NCBI RefSeq assembly: GCF_030445035.2
Contig: NC_080701.1
Coordinates: 27,186,798-27,250,797 of the forward strand
Length of the DNA: 64,000 nt
Reading direction: 5' to 3'
Source of the DNA: Dasypus novemcinctus
Taxonomy: Eukaryota > Chordata > Mammalia > Cingulata > Dasypodidae
Shown here: positions 11,385 to 22,572 of the stretch, one piece after another
Layout of the letters: every line of letters begins with the position of its first letter
Position numbering within the stretch: the stretch's first letter is position 1
Notes under the pieces: generated by a model
Told to the model about the DNA's origin: nothing
What the model saw: the letters and a program-made list of their open reading frames with translations, nothing else
Database searches by the model: none
Program-made: the position numbers and the translations under genes

Positions 11385-11490
11385 CCGCCCCCGGCGCTGC
11401 CTCGTTAGCGGTCCCCGGGGGCAGCGCCCTGCTCTCGGCGACCCCTCGCTGCTCCGCGAGCGGAGGCAGAACGAGGCCCTTTCATTTCGT

Positions 11491-12641
11491 CGTCGTGTCC
11501 TCTCCAGCCTTTCCTAGAGAGCCCCAAGGCCGAGGAAGCGTTCTGGACTATCTAAAACCATTGTTTCAATGTGCTCTGTGCTGCAGTGACAACAGTGCAG
11601 TCCTTGTACCGGGTTGGCAATTTGGTGATACTAATCTGTTTCTTCTCTAGTGGTAGAAAATATTCTACCTTTGGTAAAAGTTAGTTTTATTATTGCTTTA
11701 AAAAACAAAAAGCTAAGCCGTGAGTGTCGAGCAGTGTGGTTCCCAAATTTCCCCCCCGTTACCCACTTTTTCCTATCCATGACAGAGATCTTTTGTGTTT
11801 AAACAGTGCCTGAGTTGCTTCTACCCAGCGACCCACGTAAATGCCCTCCAAAGCCCCGGGAGGGGACTTAGCCATTTGGTTCATCATTGTGTGTTCTTAG
11901 AGTCTCTCTCACACACCAACGGTGGAAGCTTCAGGTGCCGTGCAGCCGAGGCCAGCCCTTCAAGAGCTCGAAGCTAGTACGATTTGGGGGGGCAGTGGAA
12001 GGAGGTTTGAGGGTGGAGGTGGCTGTCCCGGTGAGAGGGCGCGAGGTTTGGGGCGGCGAGGTCTGACCGTAGGAGGAGGTGGTGGGTAACCACCATCCTA
12101 GGGCAGGTACCACGAAGAGGTGAAGAGCAGAGTCAGTGGGAAGGAGAGGAGGAGAGAGCAGCGCAGGAGGTGGAGGGACCAGGCGGTGGGAGCGTTTCCG
12201 TTTCCCAGTACCTGCTCAGTGCCAGGCACCGGGGATGCAGGGCTGGATAAAACAGGCAGTCTGTCCTGGAGCTCACGGCGCCGGGGAATAAGGAACACGC
12301 ACGACAGCGCCTGGGCCTCCCAAAAAGGAGGCTTTGGAGGACCGAGGGACTCTCGGGTGCTGGGGTGTGGTGTGCAGGGGGCTGGGGGGCGGACAGGACC
12401 AGAGACCAGATCTCGAGGGGCCTGGTCAGAGTTGGGACTGCGTCCTGAGGGCAGTGGAGAGCTGTAGAATGTTTTGAAGCAAGGGCTCATCACCTTATGC
12501 TCTAGAAAGATCAGGTGTGCACACCAGAAAGCAGCGCTTCCACGTGTGCACAAGATGTGTGTAAAACCTGTTTTCACAGGTAGCGACATGGTCAAACAAT
12601 TGAAAAGTAAGTGAACTAGAGTTTCTTGTAGCGATACGGAT
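11491..12641. other. POMK intron 1, mostly single-copy
   Basis: GC-moderate intron sequence. Around 12190-12480 the wording (CTCAGTGCCAGGCACCGGGG, CTGTCCTGGAGCTCACGG) resembles an ancient mammalian repeat of the MIR/L2 age class. No further exon is evident. Confidence 0.4.
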
Positions 12642-12654
12642 AAAAAGCAAGTTG

Positions 12655-12879
12655 GGGGAGTGGATGTGGCTCAGGCAGTTGAGTGCCCGCCTCCCACATG
12701 GGAGGTCCCAGGTTCGGGTCCTGTGCCTCCTGAAAAGGAAAAAAGAAACAAACAATAAGCAAAAACAGGTGTTGAAATCAACTCGAGGAAGCCGGTGTGT
12801 CAACCACTGAGCCACACCAGCTTCCCACATGCAAGGTCCCGGGTTCAATCTCCAACCCCAGGTACCTTCAAAAAAATAA
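12655..12879 (+). mobile_element. DAS-type SINE, dimer
   Basis: Plus-strand dimer: unit one begins GGGGGAGTGGATGTGGCTCA; unit two is joined by an A-rich linker and ends GGTACCTTCAAAAAAA. Its 5' duplication AAAAAGCAAGTTG (12642-12654) finds its partner only after the next SINE, at 13303-13314, showing that the DAS-III at 12884 either landed in this tail or moved with it. Confidence 0.82.
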
Positions 12880-12883
12880 AAGC

Positions 12884-13302
12884 AGGAAGCGGATTTGGCC
12901 CAATGGATAGGGCGTCCACCTACCGCATGGGAGGTCCAGGGTTCAAACCCAGGGCCTCCTGACCCATGTGATGAGCTGGCCCACACGCAGTGCTGATGCA
13001 CGCAAGGAGTGCTCTGCCACGCAGGGGTGTCCCCCACGTAGGGGAGCCCCACGCACAAGGAATGCCCCCCTTAAGGAGAGCTGCCCAGCGTGAAAAAAGC
13101 GGAGCCTGCCCAGGAGTGGCGCTGCACACATGGAGAGCAGACGCAGCGAGATGATGCAACAAAACGAGACACAGATTCCAGGTGCCGCTGACAAGAATAC
13201 ACGCAGACACAGAAGAACACACAGCGAATGGACACAGAAAGCAGACAGCTGGGGAGGGGGAGGAAAAGGGGAGAGAAAAAATAAATCTTTAAAAAAAATT
13301 TT
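12884..13302 (+). mobile_element. DAS-III type SINE, older subfamily
   Basis: Full-length plus-strand element with the older variants CCATGTGATGAGCTGGCCC and AGATTCCAGGTGCCGCTGAC, ending in AATAAATCTTTAAAAA. It starts at the A-tail of the dimer just upstream. Confidence 0.88.
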
Positions 13303-13447
13303 AAAAACAAGTTGTAAAGGGTTATGCACAATATATATTTATACTGTGTATAATATATACAGTACCTCTTGTAGAAAGTTTGAAAACATACATTATGTAT
13401 TATTTATGGGCACATAATCAAGTGGTTAAAATTAAAAACATGGATGG

Positions 13448-14569
13448 TGTAGCAGTTTGATATGTCTTCCAAAAATAGATACTGGATTATGTTTGTAAAC
13501 TGGTCTGTACCTGGGCGTGATTAAATTATGGTTGGGCCACATCAGTAGGTGTTGAGTCCCCACCCCTGGTGGGTGGGAACTCACAGATAAAAGACATGGC
13601 AAAAGAGGAGAGTTAAGGATTTTTTGATGTGGAGTTTTGATTTGGAGTTATATGCTGGAGTCTTGAGCTGGAGCCCTGGAAAGTAAGCACACAGAGGAAA
13701 GAGAAGCCAGCCCTGGGAAGAGAGGACCTGAGCCAGGAGAAGAGCACAGAGGAATAGAGACAGCTCCTCAGGGCAGAAACCCCGGGGAGACAGACAGAGG
13801 TGATTGCCTGATAGTCTACACTTGACCTTGTGGAGAGAGGCAAAGCCTAGAGAGCCTCCTACTCTACCACTGACCTTGTGGAGAAAACAGAGGAGCTGAG
13901 CCCAGAGAGAAGTAAGACCTGGGAAGATGCTGAGTGTTGCTATTCTAAATTAGCAACCCCTGCTGTGGGCTGCTACTCTAAGTTAGCAACCTACGAGGAC
14001 CGGGCGGGCTTCCACGGCTCGGCGGTGAGCCCCTAGGCCAACGCGTAGGCCTAGGTTCTCCAGGCGTGGGGGACGCACGGTAAAAACCACGGAGACAGCC
14101 TGTGAGAATGAGCTAGTCTAATTTATTGCGGAAATACACTTGATTATATAAGGTCGGGTCAAGGGAGGGGTAGGAATTGGGGCGGGTAAACTACGGGGCG
14201 GTAGTGGATAGGCGGAACTGTGCAGGCAGCTATGAAGTAGGCGGTGATTAAGAAAGGGGGCAGATTATGAGTTGGCTAAGTGGACGGGACTGGCGGGAAG
14301 GATAGCAACGGCTGGAAAAGGGAGATAACAAAGGCTAGGAGGAGGGGTGAAGGGAGGCAGCAACAGGAAGAGAGGAACCCAGGAAGTCTGAACCCTGGCA
14401 GATGTCGGCAGCCATCTTGATCCAACACATGGAAATAGACTTTGGTGAGGGAAGTAACTTATGCCTTATGGCCTGGTATCTGTAAACTCCTACCCCAGAT
14501 AAATACCCTTTAGAGAAGCCAACAGATTTCTGGTATTTTGCATCAGCACCCCTTTGGCTGGCTAATACA
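13448..14569 (+). mobile_element. Class III (ERVL/MaLR-like) solo LTR fossil with nested LTR
   Basis: It begins TGTAGCAGTTTGATATG and ends GGCTGGCTAATACA, so the ends are TGTA...TACA. An exact 5-bp duplication GATGG (13443-13447; 14570-14574) is typical of class III retroviral LTRs. An AATAAATACCC poly(A) region lies near 14500. Related LTRs occur at 26054, 35315, 36300 (minus), 41196 and 43636. A different LTR is inserted at 13928-14365. It is a solo LTR with no coding part. Confidence 0.85.
13928..14365 (-). mobile_element. Younger ERV solo LTR nested in the class III LTR
   Basis: Read on the minus strand it starts TGTTGCTGCCTCCC and ends CAACACTCAGCA (TG...CA). A 6-bp duplication GGAAGA (13922-13927; 14366-14371) flanks it. 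A TATATAA box lies at about 14144-14150 and an AATAAA at 14122-14127 (minus strand), placed as U3/R in a retroviral LTR. The 6-bp duplication and compact ~438-bp LTR suggest a class I or II element. It is younger than its host LTR, and no internal region is present. Confidence 0.85.
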
Positions 14570-14583
14570 GATGGGAATATTCT

Positions 14584-14745
14584 ACCTCAGTGGTTCTCAA
14601 ATGTTAGTGTGCATCCAAATCGCCTCAAGGGCTGTCCCGTACCCCTGGCCTCAGTAGGTCTAGGGTTGGACTCAAGAATTTGTGCTTCTCTTCAGTTGCA
14701 GGTGGTGCTTGATGTTGCTGGGCCAGGGACTGCTGTTTGAGAACG
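14584..14745 (+). mobile_element. MER5A-like non-autonomous hAT transposon
   Basis: CAGTGGTTCTCAAATGTTAG at the left and TGCTGTTTGAGAAC at the right, with TCAGTAGGTCTAGGGTTGG inside, match MER5A, an ancient mammalian hAT MITE with CAGTGGTTCTCAAA termini. It lies just beyond the class III LTR. Confidence 0.8.
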
Positions 14746-14950
14746 TTGCCCTCCCACAACGCGAGGACAGTGATTACTTCTTGGGAGGGACTAGAATGGG
14801 ATTGAGAGAGGCCCAAAGGGGCCTCAATTGTATAGGTAATATTTTATATCTTTCCAAAAAGATCTGAAACAATGAGGGTACAATGTTAGTTGGCAAAGCC
14901 AGATGTGTATTCATGATATGATGCTCTGTTTTCCTCTTTCTTTAAAATAG

Positions 14951-15046
14951 TTCATGAAAGAATCAAGATTCTGTTTGCCATGTGAAGAATGGACTGGAAA
15001 AGAAACTAAGTGGCAGACCACTTGGGACACTGCTGCAGAAGCCCAG
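14951..15046 (+). other. Candidate POMK non-coding 5' UTR exon
   Basis: A strong polypyrimidine tract and acceptor (TTTCCTCTTTCTTTAAAATAG|) is followed 96 bases later by a good donor (CCCAG|GTGAGA). The segment is not repeat-derived as far as I can tell and lies between the CpG island and the first coding exon, where human POMK has additional non-coding exons. There is no homology proof. Confidence 0.35.
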
Positions 15047-15354
15047 GTGAGAGACGCTGGTGGCCTCGACAAGGATGGCAGCAGCCAGCAGGGCGAGAAC
15101 GGAAGGGATTTGAGAGCTCTTTGGGTGACAGAATTGACAGTGCCTGGTGATAGGTTGGTTGGTCAGAGAATGGAGGAGTTTGTCACTTGAGTGAACATGT
15201 GAGTCGTGTGCCCATCACAAGAGGGAACCCTAGGGACAGAAGGGAGATACCGAGTTCTGTATGGACTTCCTAAAAGAATTGCTGGCTGAGTACGGCCTAG
15301 GAGAAAGAGCTGGGCTGCGCTGTAGGCTTGGAAATCATCGGCGTTTAGCTGGTC
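15047..15354. other. POMK intron, eroded ancient repeat or single-copy
   Basis: No exon or clear repeat consensus seen. The style resembles the old repeat remnants at 12190 and 51250. Confidence 0.3.
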
Positions 15355-16466
15355 TGTTTTAGTTTGCCAGACGATGCCAATGGGAAGTACCAGAAATGTG
15401 TTGACTTTTATAAAGGGTATTTATTCGGGGTAAAAGCTTACAGTTCCAAGGCCTTTGTAAGTCCAACTCAAGGCACCATGAGAGATGCTTTCTCACCAGA
15501 GTCCGCTACTGTTGACCCTGGCGTTGTTGCCTCGTGGTGAAGCAGGGTGGCCGCGGATCTCTGCGGCGGTCTCTGCCTTCCCTCTAGAATCTCCTGTCTC
15601 GAAGCTCAGCTGTAAGCAACCAGGCTTGGACTTGTCTCTTTCCTGGCCTCCTGTATCAGTCTCGGCTGTTCCGCTCTCTTCCCAAGATCACCTGGGTACT
15701 AGCAGCATATAGCAGGACCGGTCTCTCGCGCTCTCTGTGGGCCCAGCCACCTGGGGCTTCGTGGTTAAGCAGGCCTCTCTCTCCATTGCAGAATCAAATA
15801 TGCCGGCTCCCTTTTTCCTCTGCCCGAGTCTCTGTGTCTCCCTTTATATCAGACCAGCAAGAGGGCGGAGACTCAACTTGAATCACACCTGTTGATGTAA
15901 GCCAGCCAAAGGGGACTCAAACCCACAGGAATGGATTAGTTTAAAACATAACATTTTGGGAAGCAGACTTGGCCCAGTCGTTAGGGCGTCTGCCTACCAC
16001 ATGGGAGGTCCGTGGTTCAAATCCCGGGCCTCCTTGACCCACGTGGAGCTGGCCCATGCACAGTGCTGATGAGCACAAGGAGTGCCCTGCCACGCAGGGG
16101 TGTCCCCCGCGTAGGGGAGCCCCAGGCACAAGGAGTGCGTCCCGTAAGGAGAGCCGCCCAGCGCGGAAGAAAGTGCAGCCTGCCCAACAATGGCTCCGCA
16201 CACACAGGGAGAGCTGACACAGCAAGATGACGAAACAAAAAGAAACAGAGTCCCGGTGCCACTGATAAGAATAGAAGTGGACACAGAAGAACATACAATT
16301 AAAGTTACTCAACAAATAAAAAATAAAATAGAAAAAGAACAGCAAATGGACAGAGAGAGCAGACAATTTGGGGCGGGGTGGTGGGGAGAGAAATAAATAA
16401 ATCTTTAAAAAAAAAAACATAACATTTCTCTTTTTGGGATGCATAAAATAATTTCACATTGCCACA
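15355..16466 (-). mobile_element. Class III (MaLR-like) LTR fossil with SINE inside
   Basis: On the minus strand it runs from TGTGGCAATGTGAAATTATT to TTGGCATCG...CAAACTAAAACA (TG...CA), with near-identical 5-bp flanks (TGGTC/TGGTA). Related minus-strand copies lie at about 17905, 21768, 27955, 29562 and 47617. A DAS-III SINE sits inside at 15957. Solo LTR, non-coding. Confidence 0.75.
15957..16415 (+). mobile_element. DAS-III type SINE with extra A-rich insert
   Basis: Inserted in the LTR, with duplication AACATAACATTT on both sides. After AGAAGAACA an extra A/T-rich stretch of about 40-50 bases (16295-16340) interrupts the usual body before GAACAGCAAATGGACAGAG, making this copy longer than its relatives. 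Confidence 0.9.
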
Positions 16467-16564
16467 TGGTAATTGAAGCCAGGTGCCTGGATGAGTCATA
16501 CAGACGGATCATGTAGAAGGAGAAGATGGCGTGTGGCAAAACTCAGAGGAATGTCTTCATCTGA

Positions 16565-16966
16565 GGCAGGGTTTGGCAGACTGGCCCTCGGGCCAGTACC
16601 ATGGCCTGTGGCCTGCTTTTGCTTGGCCTGTGAGCTAAGAATGCTGCTTATATTTTTCAATGTTTTTTAAAAAAAGTATATTCAGTAACACATGAAAATT
16701 ATCTGAAATTCAAATTTCAGTGCCTATTAATAAAGTTTTATTGGAACATTCCTTTGTTTACGTATTGTCTGGGTTGCTTTTGCACTGCAATGGCCAAATT
16801 GAAAATCCAGGACAGATAGTATTTGCTACCCTCGTTGCTTTGCTCTGCTGCTCGGCATACACTGCCATTCACAGTGAAGCATTTTTAACTCACTTTTGGC
16901 TCTTGGCTTGCAAAGCCCTCAATATTTACTAGCCAGGCCTTTAAAGAAAAAGTTTGCTGACTTTTG
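16565..16966 (+). mobile_element. Ancient hAT-like DNA transposon (MITE)
   Basis: CAGGGTTTGGCAGACTGGCC at the left and AAAAGTTTGCTGAC at the right form imperfect inverted ends; the inside has ATAAAGTTTTATTGGAACA. This is a common non-autonomous mammalian DNA transposon consensus whose exact name I do not assert. Confidence 0.65.
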
Positions 16967-17038
16967 ACCTTAGGTCCAAGTTGGTCATTTGGTCACTTTA
17001 TAGTAGTATAAGGATGGCAGTCATTTAATCCACTTTTT

Positions 17039-17409
17039 TTTTTTTTTTTAAGATTTTATTTATTTATTTAATTCCCCCCCTCCCCTGGTTGTCTGTTCTT
17101 GGTGTCTATTTGCTGCTTCTTGTTTCTTTGTCCGCTTCTGTTGTCGTCAGCGGCACGGGAAGTGTGGGCGGCGCCATTCCTGGGCAGGCTGCTCTTTCTT
17201 TTCACGCTGGGCGGCTTTCCTCACGGGCGCACTCCTTGCGCGTGGGGCTCCCCCACGCGGGGGACACCCTTGCGTGGCACGGCACTCCTTGCGCGCATCA
17301 GCGCTGCGCATGGCCAGCTCCACACGGGTCAAGGAGGCCCGGGGTTTGAACCGCAGACCTCCCATATGGTAGACGGACGCCCTAACCACTGGGCCAAAGT
17401 CCGTTTCCC
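17039..17409 (-). mobile_element. DAS-III type SINE, internal-deletion subfamily
   Basis: Duplication TTAATCCACTTTTT (17025-17038; 17410-17423). It shares the internal deletion and the variants GGTGTCTATTTGCTGC and GAGGCCCGGGGTTTGAACCG with the plus-strand copy at 59555, to which it is very close. Confidence 0.92.
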
Positions 17410-17423
17410 TTAATCCACTTTTT

Positions 17424-17904
17424 AAAGAACCTTTAAACCTTCCAAAAATTGGGCCCTTGTAAAAGAAGCTTGGAGGGCCATGGAACTTGCAGCCCAAGTT
17501 CCTAAATATGACAGTAGGGGATGGGCAAGAGAGAAGGATACAGGCCTGGAATCTTCAGGAGAGAGGTGTGCAAGCATCCGCCCTGGTTGTTGATGGGTAC
17601 ATCTGGAAAGACCAGGCTGGTGGTATGAGTAGATGATCATCATTTCAAGAAAAGAGAGGATGTGAGTGAAGCTGACAGAAATCAGGTGGTGAAGCTGAAG
17701 TAATTCAGTTGAACTAGGGTTCACTGAGCACCTATTAATGTCTTCAGAAATAAGGACCACAGCGTTTTCTTTATTAGTGGAGAAAAACCACACCAAATGG
17801 TAGAAGAGTCAGTTATTTCTAAATTGATCAGAGGAACCTGTGCAATTCTCTTGTCCTTCACCACAGTCTCGCGGGCCTGGGGAACCAGAGGGAAGAGTTG
17901 CTGT
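17424..17904. other. POMK intron, single-copy or ancient repeat
   Basis: No exon seen on either strand. Parts (CTGGAATCTTCAGGAGAGAG) may be a remnant of an old repeat. Confidence 0.3.
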
Positions 17905-18445
17905 CGGAGCTCACTAAGAGCTGCTGGGAGCAATATGCCAGAAATGGAATTTATTAGGTTAAAATCTTACAGTTCAGGAAGAGCAGGTGTAGCTCAGTAG
18001 TTTGAGCACCTGCTTCCCATGTATGAGGTCCTGGGTTCAATCTCCGGTACTTCCTAAAAACAAACAAACAAAAACGTGTAATTCTGTGGCCATGAAAGTA
18101 TCCAAATCAAGGTATCATCAGGAGACTCTCTCACCGAAGGTCGACTGTAGGCGATCCTGGACTCCTGCCACGTGACAAGACCCAGTGGCAGCTCTCCGGT
18201 CGGGGTCTCTACTCCAGGCTGCCCTCCAGGCTCACTTTCTCCTTGAGCTCAGCTGTGGGTGCTCAGGCTTATGGCTCATCCTCCCCTCTCCTCCCAGCCT
18301 TCTCTCTTTGAGCCTCTCAGGGACCTCTTTCTGAGCCTCTGCTCCGTTAATTCCAGCCTCCGGCCTCCCAGAGCTCTCTCTCAGCCTTTCGGGGTTTCTC
18401 TGTCTCTGCCCCCATTTTCTGTGTGTCTCTGCTTTTATAAAGTGT
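17905..18445 (-). mobile_element. Class III (MaLR-like) LTR fossil, interrupted by SINE
   Basis: GCTGCTGGGAGCAATATGCC and TTTATTAGGTTAAAATCTTA match the 3' part (read in reverse) of the LTR at 15355 and 47617; the remainder follows after the SINE at 17977. The far end is not clear. Confidence 0.65.
17977..18075 (+). mobile_element. DAS-type SINE, monomer
   Basis: GCAGGTGTAGCTCAGTAGTT (A box) and GGGTTCAATCTCCGG (B box), then an AAACAAACAAAC tail. Of all monomers here this best shows its tRNA-like origin. Confidence 0.85.
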
Positions 18446-18449
18446 CCAA

Positions 18450-19386
18450 GTCATTGGTTTTTAGTATATTCATGAAGCTATGCAGCCATCACCTCTGTCT
18501 AACTCCAAAACATGACCCCAAAAAGAAACCCTGTACCCGTTAGCAGTCACTCCCCACCTGCCCCTTCCCTCAGCCCCTGACAACTGCGAATCCCTTCACT
18601 TTCTTTTTGTGTGGATTTGCCTATTGTGGACATTTCATATAAACGTAGTCATGCAACATGTGGTCTTTTGTGTCTGGCTTTTTATCACTTAGCATTATGC
18701 TTTCAAGCTTTATCATGTTACAGCATGTATCAGTACTTCATTCTTTTTTTAAAAAGCATTTTTTAAAATATATAGAGCATAAAATTTTCCAATTTATGTA
18801 CTTTTAAGTCCGCAATTCAGTGGCATCAATTACATTCACACTATAGTACAACTATCACCACTCACTACCTTCCCTTTTTGTGGCTGAATAAAATTCCATT
18901 GTATGACTATACTATATTTTGTTTATCTGTTCATCAGTTGATGGACAATTGGGTTATTTCGATGATTTGACTTTTATGAATACTGCTACTCTGAACATTC
19001 ATGGACACATTTTTGTATGAACATATATTTTCAGTCCTCAAGGGTATACTGAGGAGTAGAATTGCTGGGTCATAGGGTATCTCAGTGTTTAACCTTTTGA
19101 GGCACTGCCAGGGTGTTTTTCATAGTGGCTGTACCATTTTACAGTCTCATCAGCAGTACTGGAGATTTCAGTTTCTCCACATCCTCATCAATGCTTGTTG
19201 TTATCTGATTCTTTAATTAATACCATCTTAGTAGGTAGAAGTGCTGTCTCATTCTGGTTTTGATTTGCATTTCATTGTTGACTAATGAAGTTGAGCATCT
19301 TTTCATGTGCTTATTGGCCATTTGTATATTTTCTCTGGAGAAATGTCTATTCAAATCCTTTGGCTATTTTTCAGTGTTGTTGGGTT
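18450..19386 (-). mobile_element. Old LINE-1 3' region
   Basis: Reverse-complement L1 3' sequence: TTGTGTCTGGCTTTTTATCA, GTTGATGGACAATTGGGTTA and GTAGAATTGCTGGGTCATAG. Heavily mutated. Confidence 0.75.
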
Positions 19387-20435
<1,049 letters not shown>

Positions 20436-21767
20436 ATTGAGTTCTTTGCCTTTTTCTTGCCAGAGAGGAAACCAAGTAAAAAAACCAAGGCTGAGAGATC
20501 AAGCCTGCAAATTGACAGCTCTTTTTAGTGATCTGGAGGGCACCTGCAGTGACCTTGATACGGACAGCGTGGGTGGTTGTAGGAGTGAGTTTGATGAAGG
20601 GGAGAAAGACACGGAGCTAGTGAGTAGAGATCCTCTTTTAAAAGAGTTTCACTGCAAAGGAAAGAGAGAGCTGGAGGGGAAAGTGGGGCAAGGAGAGGAC
20701 TTTTTAAACGATCGGAGAAATTATGGCCTTCTTGCAACAATCCAATACAGAAGGAAGCATTCTTGAGTCAGGAGGAGAGGACTGCTGGAGCAGCGTCCCT
20801 GGGTAGGTGAGAACAGAGGGCTCCAGTGCCCCGGTGTAGGGGCTACCTGGGCTGGGAGCAGGTCCAGTTTGTACAAAGTGGCAGGAGCGTGGGTACAGAA
20901 AGCATGTTGTTTGCTTGTGGGACTTCTCTTCTGATTTCTTCCATTTTTTCAGCAACATAGGAAATGAGATCATCAGCTAAGAGCAAGAGTCGGGGAGGAG
21001 TGGTATAAGTTTGAAGAGAGCAGGTGTCCTAGCCCAGGCAGCCAAAGGCCATATGGAATGAACCTTTTGGGTGTATTGTCAGGTTATTGACTGTTGCAGT
21101 GAGGGGGATGACACAGCCACAGAACCTGCTGTGCCTCAGTCAGAGATAGAGTTGTTATAGAATTTTGGAGAAGGGTAGAGTTCAGGCACAGTTTTTTGAT
21201 ACCCTCCAAAGCCAAGCAGCCTGCTTGTAAAGAGGCCAGCATCTGGTCTGGATTGCAGAGTGGATACCAGGGTCCTGATTTCTTGAAAACTACAAAGTTT
21301 AGATAGATGTACAATACTATCTCCAGAAACTCCTTATCTGAAGTTCTGTGCCCAGTTTGGAAATCAGAGCTGCTTCTCCTTGTGAAAGTAACTTAAATCC
21401 TCCAAGCAAGAGCGAGACATTTCATTCTTATATAATTTAAAGCAACAAAATCTCTGATAGTCTATAGAGAACAAAGTTTCTCAGTGAGTAAAGAAGCAGT
21501 TGTCATTCAAAGAAGGGGGTTGTTAGGACACTTTGTTGCTGTAGCATGTCCTTGGGAGAAATATTATTTCCTGTTAATTTTGCTGTTAGCCCAGCTTGAA
21601 GAATGGCAGGGTGGGTTTTACATTCTTAAAGAGAAGGTAGGATGTAAGTTTTCTTCTCATGTTTTCCCCACAACTGGTTCCTTCTCATCCTTCCAGTCTC
21701 AGCATAAATGTTACTTCTGTAGACAGGTCTTCTGAGACAACCTCATCTAGGTAGTTTCTTTTACTGT
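20436..21767. other. POMK intron, mostly single-copy
   Basis: Contains a possible but weak exon at 20464-20584 (acceptor TTTTTCTTGCCAG|, donor GGA|GTGAGT), and from about 21640 the left part of an L2-like repeat (TCAGCATAAATGTTACTTC) that resumes at 22380 after an LTR. No protein-coding exon recognised. Confidence 0.35.
20464..20584 (+). other. Weak candidate non-coding exon
   Basis: A good acceptor with pyrimidine tract and an acceptable donor (GGA|GTGAGT at 20585; an alternative GTGAGT lies at 20620). It follows directly on L1 sequence. Offered only as a possible alternative POMK 5' UTR exon. Confidence 0.2.
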
Positions 21768-22379
21768 TCTCTTAGTTTGCCAAAGGCCGCCAATACAATA
21801 TACTGGAAATGGGTTGGCTTTTATAATGGGAATTTTTTTTAGGGTAAAAGCTTACAGTTTTGAGGCTGCAAAATTGTCCAAATCAAGGCACCATCAGAGA
21901 TTCTTCTCATCACTGTTGGCTACTGGTGATCCTGGAGTCCTGCCCCGTGGTGAAGCAAGATGGCGGGTCTGCCGGTCTCGACTTTCTCATTGAGCTCAAC
22001 TGTGGGCATCTCTCCCTGGGACTCATTTCCTCAAGCTTCTTGGGGCTTTTCTGTCTTTCTGCAGCTGTAGGTGAATCTGGAGTCCTCTCATGCAGCAGAG
22101 TCAAAATGGCAGAGCTTCCTTTCTCTGTGTCTCTATTTCTACATCCAGTTCTCAGTTTTTAAGGCCTTGGCAAGAAGGCAAAGACCCGACCTGGGTCACA
22201 CATCACTGACATAGTCCAATCAAAAACCCTAAAGCAGGCTGTTTAAAAGTGATATAATCAAAGTCCCTTACCCGAATCTAATGCAATCAAAGAGCCCCAC
22301 ACGTAATAGTCCTCCATGCATAGAAATACATTAGCTTCAGGATATAATTTTCTGGGGTCCACAGAAGACAAACCAGGAC
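21768..22379 (-). mobile_element. Class III (MaLR-like) LTR fossil inserted in an L2
   Basis: CTTAGTTTGCCAAAGGCCGC at the left and the GGGGTCCACAGAAGACAAAC stretch at the right fit the family of the LTR at 47617. L2-like sequence flanks it on both sides (to 21750 and from 22380), so the LTR split an older repeat. Confidence 0.7.
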
Positions 22380-22572
22380 ACCTGTCTCTGTCACTGCACC
22401 CTCATTACAGTATGTAATGATAAGCTTCTTTGCTTACCTCTTTATTGTTTGTCTTCCCTGCTAAGCTCAAAGAAGATAGGAACCAAGTGTGCCTGATTCA
22501 CTAATGTATCCCCAGTTCCCACTGCAGGGCTGGGCACATTGCAGCTGCTTCATAAGTGTTGAATGAGTGAGT
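22380..22572 (+). mobile_element. L2-like LINE remnant, right part
   Basis: AATGTATCCCCAGTTCCCAC, GCTGGGCACATTGCAGC and GTGTTGAATGAGTGAG match the L2 3' end consensus; its left part lies at about 21640-21750. Confidence 0.65.

Larger units (their letters stand above)
10880..11490 (+). promoter_or_regulatory. POMK: CpG island, probable POMK promoter
   Basis: Dense CpG (for example GCGCACGCGCGCGGACC) in an AT-rich setting, on the + strand upstream of the POMK coding exons. No TATA box is obvious, as usual for such promoters. It holds a CTCF-like site (11033-11050), an NRF-1-like palindrome (around 11372-11384) and a strong splice donor at 11123/11124. The frames that run through the island on both strands are by-products of base composition. 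Confidence 0.8.

Noticed and set aside
10878-11650. Long Ala/Arg/Pro/Gly frames on both strands in the POMK CpG island
   Set aside because: GC-rich DNA has few stop codons; the frames lack splice logic and known homologues, and the conserved POMK start is downstream.
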